NCBI GenBank assembly: GCA_039798685.1
Contig: JBDKFM010000061.1
Span: forward strand, 1-6,346
Direction of reading: 5' to 3'
Source: JACPGQ01 sp039798685
GTDB taxonomy: Bacteria > Patescibacteriota > Microgenomatia > Levybacterales > UBA12049
DNA length: 6,346 nt
Under the pieces are notes generated by a model. The model was not told the DNA's origin. It did not search any database and worked only from the letters and a program-made list of their open reading frames with translations. Below, one piece after another: positions 1 through 4,403 of this stretch (within the stretch, counting starts at the first letter, position 1; each line of letters opens with the position of its first letter). The translations under genes and the position numbers were made by a program.

Positions 1-56
1 TGACGAGTGTGCTCATATTTTTCTCCTGGATTTCCGAGTCCGACTATCAATTTCAT
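1..56 (-). CDS. pth: Peptidyl-tRNA hydrolase, N-terminal fragment (runs off left edge)
   Basis: Reading the minus strand from the ATG at 56-54 gives MKLIVGLGNPGEKYEHTR, followed by the first two bases (CA) of the next codon. This is the characteristic start of bacterial Pth: the beta strand KLIVGLGNPG, then the Y-x-x-T-R-H-N segment, whose His is the catalytic residue. The CA at the edge fits that His codon. Pth cleaves peptidyl-tRNA that has dropped off ribosomes and so recycles tRNA in the cytoplasm. Only 18 of the usual 180-200 residues are visible, so intactness cannot be judged. There is no Shine-Dalgarno sequence before the ATG. The gene is transcribed divergently from the 231-668 gene. 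The family match is strong despite the short stretch because nearly every residue fits the conserved N-terminal signature. Confidence 0.9.
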   Translation of the reverse strand, partial: MKLIVGLGNPGEKYEHTR

Positions 57-77
57 CGTATATTAGTTGGGAGCTTT

Positions 78-106
78 ATCTTACGTCTCTCATGCTATTT
101 TGTAAA
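78..106 (-). promoter_or_regulatory. Putative sigma70-type promoter for pth
   Basis: On the minus strand a -35-like TTTACA (106-101; 5 of 6 to TTGACA) is separated by exactly 17 bases from TAAGAT (83-78; 4 of 6 to TATAAT, keeping the key first, second, fifth and last positions). Initiation is expected near position 71, giving a leader of about 15 bases before the pth ATG at 56. The leader has no ribosome-binding motif. A second AT-rich hexamer (TAATAT) lies only 3 bases from the ATG and is too close to serve the annotated start. Confidence 0.5.
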
Positions 107-195
107 GTCCCCTCAAAAAAAACAATGATCAATATCACACAGCACATAAATCGAAAGACAGTGAGAGTCTTGGGTCAGCCTATTCCAAAAAGTGC

Positions 196-224
196 TTTAC
201 CTAAACGCTCTCCATCGATAAAAT
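196..224 (+). promoter_or_regulatory. Putative promoter giving a leaderless start at 231
   Basis: TTTACC (196-201; 4 of 6 to the -35 consensus) and TAAAAT (219-224; 5 of 6 to the -10 consensus) are spaced by 17 bases. Six bases separate the -10 from the ATG at 231, so the predicted first transcribed base is the A of that ATG. The same geometry recurs at 3568-3580 and nearly so at 3906-3942, which raises confidence in both the promoter and the start codon. Confidence 0.5.
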
Positions 225-230
225 ATGCAC

Positions 231-668
231 ATGATCGAACATGCACGATTTCTTCATAGAGACTCTGCGGAACAAATTAATCAGTTTTCTCAAAAAAAAC
301 TTTCAATAAAACACCGATTGCACCGTCTTAAAGACCTATTACCTCTGAAAAGTAAAAGTCATACACATCATAAGAAAGCACATCAGGAGTTATTCGTGCA
401 GCTACCTCTTGCGCTTACTTATTCACAGTTCTCTACAGAGCCTATTCGACTCCCACGATCACCTCTTGGCTCAATTATCATCTTTCAAAAGGAGCAGCAA
501 GGCACAATGGATGGTGCAAAGACCCTCATGAAATTTGGCGATATTCTTGCCGGACCGCCTCCTGAAAGCTTTCATCCTCCTGGACTTCCGGAAAAAAGAT
601 CAACATGCACAGCCGCACAACTCCCGCTCCCATACCTTCACCACTCCCTGCTCCCCAAGCGCATCTAA
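231..668 (+). CDS. Unrecognised small protein (145 aa)
   Basis: I do not recognise this protein. The start at ATG 231 is preferred over the in-frame ATG at 225 because a promoter at 196-224 would begin transcription exactly at 231. The first half is basic and rich in His, Lys and Arg (residues about 1-55). It is followed by a mixed segment with a short hydrophobic stretch (SPLGSIIIFQ, about 77-86) and a Pro/Gly-rich end. No signal peptide or clear membrane helix is seen. At codons 121-123 a run of six A bases (592-597) offers a -1 shift into a frame with a Pro/Ala-rich tail ending at TAA 674-676, whereas the zero frame ends at 668 with a less protein-like tail. The gene converges on the DNA ligase with 18 bases between stops. 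Without it this would be a gap of about 630 bases. It could be spurious or a decayed gene, but promoter position and uninterrupted length favour a real gene. Confidence 0.5.
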   Translation: MIEHARFLHRDSAEQINQFSQKKLSIKHRLHRLKDLLPLKSKSHTHHKKAHQELFVQLPLALTYSQFSTEPIRLPRSPLGSIIIFQKEQQGTMDGAKTLMKFGDILAGPPPESFHPPGLPEKRSTCTAAQLPLPYLHHSLLPKRI

Positions 669-697
669 AAAAGTAAATGCCCGACCTCATTCCTTAC
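667..697 (-). terminator. Weak candidate rho-independent terminator for the ligase operon
   Basis: On the minus strand an imperfect hairpin straddles the ligase stop codon: GTA (697-695) pairs with TAC (675-673) and AATG-type 4-base arms (691-688 with 679-676) close an 8-base loop, with a 3-base bulge. It is followed immediately by six T (672-667). The stem is short and AT-rich, so this is only a tentative call based on the T tract and its position. Confidence 0.25.
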
Positions 698-2456
698 CTT
701 GTGCAGCGTACATTTCTTTCAACTCCTTTACGCTTGTCGCATCTTCGGGGCGCTTATCTTTATCCCGAAACTTAATCAATCGTGGAAAACGAAGAGCATA
801 ACCAGGTTCGACCACCTTTCCATCCTCCATCTTCATCCCTGCAGTATGATTCGGACTTCTTGTGATCTCATCAGCCAAAATTTCAATCACAATTTCCGGC
901 TTCACCCACACCGATGGCTCTATTTTCGCACTTACCCTTGCGGGCTTATGATCACTCGTTAAGCCTTTTGTCTTTCCTTTGATACTCTGCCATTCTTCAT
1001 CAGTTAGACCTGTTCCGATTTTTGAAACGGTAACAAACTCATCTTTCTCTTTGTCATACACACCAACAAGCAGCGCTCCTGCGCCAAACGCAGTTCGTTT
1101 CCCTTTGCCAAAAATGTAACCTAAAATGACACAATCAATCGTATCGTGAAGCTCACCTGCCGAGTGGCGCTTGAGTTTCACCCAGTTAAAATTCCTTCCT
1201 CCGGCTTCATAGGGTGAATCGACTCGCTTAACGACAACGCCTTCAAGTCCTTTTGAGATTGAGTCATCAAGCATCAACTGCAACTCTTCAGGGGTATGAA
1301 GAATCTTTCCGGGAGCAGGGATTAGAATCTCATCACCCTTCACTTCCTTTTTAAGATACGAGGTTCGCTCAGAGAGCGGCAGGTCTATAAGTGATTTTCC
1401 GTTCACGTACAGCAAATCGAACACAAACGCCCGCAAAGGAAGCGACTTTGCCACTTCTTCGATATTATGTTTTCTCCGTCTCTTCGTCGTCTCCTGAAAT
1501 GGCAGAAACTCCTCTGAATCAGGTTGATATGCGAGCGCTTCAGTATCCAAAATTGCTGTGTCGGCTTGCACCTGGCGGAGCGTTCCCTCGATAATCTCAG
1601 GAAACATATGTGTCATATCTTCCAAATTCCTTGAAAACATCGACACCTTTTGACCATCCTTATGAATCTGCACGCGGAACCCATCATATTTCGGCGTCGC
1701 ATGGACTCCGACCTCTTTTTTATCAGCGTCATATGACATTTTCTCAAAAACTTTGATTGGGTTTGGGAGACGCTCACACAGCTCTGACCTGATCGGACGA
1801 CCGACAGTGATCCCTAATTTCTGCACCGAAGCTAATCCCCCTTGCATAAGTGTTTTCCCGATGAGCCCAAGGTCTGAGGTTTCGTTGTATGCTTTCTCAA
1901 GAAGTTTTCGCTTCGTTCTGTCATCTAACACGGCGAGCGCAAGCCCGTCGAGCACAGTCGGGTCGCCAATACCAAGACGTGTTTTCCCAAGGGGTATCCG
2001 CACAAGATGTTTTGCAGAAATCGAGTCAACCTTTCGAAGAAGATCAGCAAGTAACTGCACCCGCTTCTCAACCGTCCCATCACCTGAGGTATGCGCAATT
2101 TCATTCAAGACCTGAAACACGTCCTCAACCGTCAAGTTCACACCCCGCGCTTCAGACTTCATACGTAACTCTTTCGCAACAAGCCCCATATCACCTTTCC
2201 GGGAATACAATTTCAGTACGTTCTCACGCTCTTCTCCATATGCGATCCCGAGAGATGTTGCCACCGTCTTATCTGCCATGCCGATCTCAACCGGTGCATA
2301 AAATGGCGCAATTCTCCCCTGCAAAAGATAAATAATCTTGTCGATTTCGTCCTTGTGGGTATGCTTAAAAAGATCGGAGAGGATATCGATCAAGGCAAGA
2401 CGAGACGATGTTTCTTCAAGTTTTTCAAAATAATCAGCCAGTATTTTAAACTCCAT
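687..2456 (-). CDS. lig: ATP-dependent DNA ligase (archaeal/eukaryotic LigI type)
   Basis: The 589-residue product seals nicks in DNA through an enzyme-AMP intermediate made from ATP. All nucleotidyltransferase motifs are visible: motif I KYDG with the AMP-accepting lysine K256; motif III around E306 (ILDTEALA); motif IIIa FDLLYVNG from F346; motif IV EGVVVK from E405; motif V WVKLK with K427 and K429; and the C-terminal oligonucleotide-binding fold with RFPR (556-559) and the RDKDKRPED segment of motif VI. Residues 1 to about 220 form the helical DNA-binding domain typical of archaeal LigI, including the LLQGRIAP segment. Length is normal for the family and the gene looks intact. The residue two before the lysine, often Glu, is Pro-preceded Thr here (ATPKYDG). 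It begins 3 bases after the fic stop with no Shine-Dalgarno motif, so it is probably co-transcribed and translationally coupled. Bacteria normally use an NAD-dependent ligase; whether that is also present cannot be seen. Confidence 0.96.
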   Translation of the reverse strand: MEFKILADYFEKLEETSSRLALIDILSDLFKHTHKDEIDKIIYLLQGRIAPFYAPVEIGMADKTVATSLGIAYGEERENVLKLYSRKGDMGLVAKELRMKSEARGVNLTVEDVFQVLNEIAHTSGDGTVEKRVQLLADLLRKVDSISAKHLVRIPLGKTRLGIGDPTVLDGLALAVLDDRTKRKLLEKAYNETSDLGLIGKTLMQGGLASVQKLGITVGRPIRSELCERLPNPIKVFEKMSYDADKKEVGVHATPKYDGFRVQIHKDGQKVSMFSRNLEDMTHMFPEIIEGTLRQVQADTAILDTEALAYQPDSEEFLPFQETTKRRRKHNIEEVAKSLPLRAFVFDLLYVNGKSLIDLPLSERTSYLKKEVKGDEILIPAPGKILHTPEELQLMLDDSISKGLEGVVVKRVDSPYEAGGRNFNWVKLKRHSAGELHDTIDCVILGYIFGKGKRTAFGAGALLVGVYDKEKDEFVTVSKIGTGLTDEEWQSIKGKTKGLTSDHKPARVSAKIEPSVWVKPEIVIEILADEITRSPNHTAGMKMEDGKVVEPGYALRFPRLIKFRDKDKRPEDATSVKELKEMYAAQGKE

Positions 2457-2459
2457 ATT

Positions 2460-3512
2460 TTATGTCATCACATATCGTGCAGCCTTTGTTTTTCCTGTCT
2501 TGCGGATGATACCATGGGTAATCAACTCTTTCAATTCATTAAGCACTGTGTCTTCTGAGACAAACGGAAAAAGCTGCTTAAATCCATTATTCTGAAGATA
2601 CCCTACTTTTTGGATATACTCTATAATCCGAAGCTGCCTCTCAGAGAGCATAAGCGGTGTCCCGCCAAGCTTCTCTTTCAATTTCCCGTCAACTGAGATA
2701 CGCTCCACTTTCTCTTTTATTTTTGACAACTCAATTGCTAGTCCTTCCGTATAGTATCCCAACCACTTCGTTAAATCGCCATCATTTTTTTCAACGCTTT
2801 GGAGCGCCTCATAATACTCTCCGGCGTTTAAGTCAAAATACTCTTCCAGTGAAAAAAACTTACGGATATCGTATCCTTCCTGAAACAAAATAAATGTTGC
2901 GAGACACCTTGCAACCCGTCCGTTACCGTCGAGAAAAGGATGAATTCTCACAAATTCATAGTGAGCAACTCCTGATTTCAATACTGGATGAATATCTTTA
3001 TCTGTCGTGCTATTTAGAAACGCAATTAAATCAGTCATCAGATACGGAACAGAGATCGCAACAGGCGGACGAAACGACACCTGACCTGTCTGACTGTTTT
3101 TAATAACAACCTGAGTTTTTCGGTAACTTCCGGTTCTTTCTGGCTGCAAAATTCTCTCAACTGTGATCGCATGAAGTTGCTTTATCAGATCCTCATCTAC
3201 CATCTTCCGAATTGCTGCGCCATCTGTTATACCGATTCGCTCCATCGCCTTCCGGTAGTTTATGACCTCCTGCACATCACGCTCTCTCGCCACGACCTGC
3301 TCCCCCAACATCACTTTCTCTGCCTGTGTCAAATTCAACTCGTTTCCTTCTATATGGGTACCGTGGTGTACTGATCTGACAAGCGCATCGTCCTGAAACT
3401 TCTTCTCATAGTATGGCAACAACGGTGCTCTATCTATAATTTCTCGGGCAGCCTCGATAATCCCGATATTTCTCAAAATTGCGTTGGAAATTGTGTATTT
3501 TGGCTGATACAT
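2460..3512 (-). CDS. Fic-family protein AMP-transferase with C-terminal winged helix
   Basis: Fic enzymes usually transfer AMP from ATP to a hydroxyl side chain of a target protein; some remove it. Numbering from ATG 3512 (350 aa), the complete catalytic motif HPFLDGNGRVAR spans H191-R202 and includes the catalytic His, the metal-binding Asp and the phosphate-binding Asn/Arg. The substrate-docking flap is near KTQVVI (about 132-137). An N-terminal inhibitory-helix motif of class II Fic proteins appears as GTHIEGN with the inhibitory Glu at E55; the usual Ser/Thr four residues before it is Gly (G51), while T52 is present. Residues about 289-350 (SERQLRIIEYIQ onward) look like a winged helix-turn-helix, as in the common Fic-wHTH architecture, so it may bind DNA. 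A GTG at 3515 is an alternative in-frame start. No Shine-Dalgarno motif is present; a promoter lies directly upstream. The DNA ligase follows 3 bases later. The target is unknown. Confidence 0.93.
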   Translation of the reverse strand: MYQPKYTISNAILRNIGIIEAAREIIDRAPLLPYYEKKFQDDALVRSVHHGTHIEGNELNLTQAEKVMLGEQVVARERDVQEVINYRKAMERIGITDGAAIRKMVDEDLIKQLHAITVERILQPERTGSYRKTQVVIKNSQTGQVSFRPPVAISVPYLMTDLIAFLNSTTDKDIHPVLKSGVAHYEFVRIHPFLDGNGRVARCLATFILFQEGYDIRKFFSLEEYFDLNAGEYYEALQSVEKNDGDLTKWLGYYTEGLAIELSKIKEKVERISVDGKLKEKLGGTPLMLSERQLRIIEYIQKVGYLQNNGFKQLFPFVSEDTVLNELKELITHGIIRKTGKTKAARYVMT

Positions 3513-3520
3513 CACACATA

Positions 3521-3549
3521 ATTATCGCGGATTTCCCGAATCCCCGCAA
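3521..3549 (-). promoter_or_regulatory. Putative promoter for the fic-ligase operon
   Basis: On the minus strand TTGCGG (3549-3544) and GATAAT (3526-3521; 5 of 6 to TATAAT) are separated by exactly 17 bases. The predicted start of transcription falls about 3514-3515, at the GTG and two to three bases before the ATG of fic, so the message would have essentially no leader. The spacer holds the inverted repeat at 3529-3543. Confidence 0.5.
3529..3543. promoter_or_regulatory. Inverted repeat within the fic promoter, possible operator
   Basis: GGATT-TCCCG-AATCC is a perfect 5-base inverted repeat with a 5-base centre. It lies in the 17-base spacer between the predicted -35 and -10 of fic and about 20 bases upstream of the divergent -10 at 3568. 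A repressor bound here would block fic transcription. The winged helix at the Fic C-terminus is one possible binder, but that is speculation. A repeat this short can arise by chance. Confidence 0.3.
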
Positions 3550-3564
3550 CCCTCCCATTCGACC

Positions 3565-3573
3565 TGATATAAT
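3565..3573 (+). promoter_or_regulatory. Extended -10 promoter giving a leaderless start at 3580
   Basis: TGATATAAT is a perfect extended -10 element (TG, one base, then consensus TATAAT at 3568-3573). No good -35 is seen 17 bases upstream, which is usual for extended -10 promoters. Six bases separate it from the ATG at 3580, so the predicted first transcribed base is the A of the start codon. There is no room for a ribosome-binding site within the transcript. Confidence 0.7.
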
Positions 3574-3579
3574 AGCAAT

Positions 3580-3858
3580 ATGGCTGAAAAACAAACCCCG
3601 ACAGAAATACAAAAGCACATTCATATCGAAGTAGTAAAACAGATGCTGACCCTCGCAACCAGCGGATTCGGACTCGTCGCAGCACTCGCCTGGAACAGCG
3701 TGATTCAGGAATTTGTAAATAGCTACGTAAAAAAATGGCTTCCAGACGGGAGCGGTATTACTTCACTCCTCATCTATGCGGTCATCGTCACGGTACTTGC
3801 TGTTATCATCACCCTCCAGCTCTCCAGAGTACTCTCACGGCTCGAAGAAAAAAAATAA
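3580..3858 (+). CDS. Small two-helix membrane protein, DUF5654-like
   Basis: This 92-residue protein has a short polar N-terminus, a hydrophobic helix at about 22-43 containing the AALAWNSVIQ segment, a polar loop with KKWLPDGSG (51-59), a second hydrophobic helix at about 61-83, and a charged C-terminus (SRLEEKK). The pattern of amphipathic lead-in, A-L-A-W-N motif and second helix matches the DUF5654 family as I remember it, which is found mainly in Patescibacteria and archaea and has no established function. Both ends probably face the cytoplasm, because Lys and Arg flank the outer ends of both helices. The family assignment is from memory. It is divergent from fic, with 67 bases between start codons and back-to-back promoters, so the two may share regulation. 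The ATG at 3580 is supported by the extended -10 placed exactly for leaderless transcription. Confidence 0.85.
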   Translation: MAEKQTPTEIQKHIHIEVVKQMLTLATSGFGLVAALAWNSVIQEFVNSYVKKWLPDGSGITSLLIYAVIVTVLAVIITLQLSRVLSRLEEKK

Positions 3859-3864
3859 ATTCGT

Positions 3865-3877
3865 ACATGAGGCATGT
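3865..3877. repeat. Short inverted repeat ACATG-AGG-CATGT
   Basis: A perfect 5-base inverted repeat with a 3-base centre lies 6 bases after the stop of the DUF5654-like gene and 29 bases before the -35 at 3906. No T tract follows on the plus strand, so it is a poor terminator. It could be a small operator for the downstream promoter or a chance palindrome. Confidence 0.25.
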
Positions 3878-3905
3878 CACTCAGATCAGACCGTAAGCTC
3901 ATCGA

Positions 3906-3934
3906 TTGACAAAACAAGGCTTTAGGAGTATAAA
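3906..3934 (+). promoter_or_regulatory. Near-consensus sigma70 promoter for the 3942 gene
   Basis: A perfect -35 TTGACA (3906-3911) and a -10 TATAAA (3929-3934; 5 of 6) are spaced by the optimal 17 bases. Initiation is expected at 3941-3942, at the ATG itself, implying a leaderless message. The in-frame TTG at 3906, which would lengthen the protein by 12 residues, is the first half of this -35 box, and the AGGAG at 3924-3928 lies within the promoter spacer and is probably not transcribed. This is the best-matching promoter in the window. Confidence 0.75.
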
Positions 3935-3941
3935 AACGACG

Positions 3942-4403
3942 ATGAAACCACTAGATGTTCGGGAGTCTTCGCCGCTAAGAAGATTTAAAAAAACAGCTCA
4001 ACTTACAGGATTGGTCATCACCGCTGCTGCTGGATTAGGACTCATTGGACACAGCATCACTGCAGAGCAGGATGCCAACTCAGATTTCGCATCAGCTCCA
4101 GAACGCGCAGCATCTCTGGTCAAGGAACAAACCCCTCCCTCACCTGAACCCTCAAAACACTATCAGGCAACGCTTCTTGCTCTTGAAACTGCTGCGGTAA
4201 ATGATATGCAGACTGCTGGTCTGGAACGTCTTGCTGGGGCAGGAATTCTTGTTCTTGAAGGGATGGGGGTAGCGGCCGCACTCGGAACACGTAAAGACCG
4301 GGATTCGTCAGGAAAAAACACCCCTGAACTATCAAATGTAGCGACTATTACAGAGCTACCAAGAAGAGCTACGGTCTTCGACTTCCCCACACAAGGCTCA
4401 TAA
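3942..4403 (+). CDS. Unrecognised membrane-anchored protein (153 aa)
   Basis: I do not recognise a family. From ATG 3942 the product has a basic N-terminus (about 1-18, with RRFKK), a hydrophobic Ala/Gly-rich helix at about 20-40 (LTGLVITAAAGLGLIG and on), and a polar linker rich in Ala, Pro, Ser and Glu (about 41-70, including QTPPSPEPS). A mostly helical stretch at 74-95 follows, then a second Gly/Ala-rich hydrophobic segment at about 94-114, and a polar, charged tail. Positive charge before helix 1 and after helix 2 (RKDR) suggests both ends are cytoplasmic with a short external loop; the first helix could instead be an uncleaved signal anchor. A near-consensus promoter fixes the start. 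Transcription is convergent with nnrD and the last 35 bases of the two genes overlap, which is unusual and leaves no space for separate terminators. Probably a real lineage-specific gene; function unknown. Confidence 0.7.
   Translation: MKPLDVRESSPLRRFKKTAQLTGLVITAAAGLGLIGHSITAEQDANSDFASAPERAASLVKEQTPPSPEPSKHYQATLLALETAAVNDMQTAGLERLAGAGILVLEGMGVAAALGTRKDRDSSGKNTPELSNVATITELPRRATVFDFPTQGS

Noticed and set aside
155..171. AAGAC/GTCTT inverted repeat in the pth divergent spacer
   Set aside because: A 5-base weak stem with a 7-base loop and no T tract or link to a promoter; easily due to chance.
125..259. 44-codon plus-strand frame (ATG 125) between pth and the 231 gene
   Set aside because: It has no Shine-Dalgarno motif and no -10 placed for it, and it overlaps the better supported 231 start in another frame. 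It could be a leftover of a longer gene, but nothing shows that.
535..801. Open frame of 88 codons on the plus strand spanning the ligase end
   Set aside because: It overlaps the 231 gene and the conserved 3' end of the ligase, and has no promoter or recognisable sequence.
1753..2335. Long plus-strand open frames antisense to the ligase (120 and 148 codons)
   Set aside because: They lie opposite well-conserved ligase sequence and their products are low-quality Ser/Arg/Pro-rich strings, as expected of shadow frames.
3430..3624. 64-codon minus-strand frame crossing the fic start and the DUF5654-like gene
   Set aside because: It overlaps the fic N-terminus and runs antisense through the divergent promoters and the membrane-protein start; its sequence is not protein-like.
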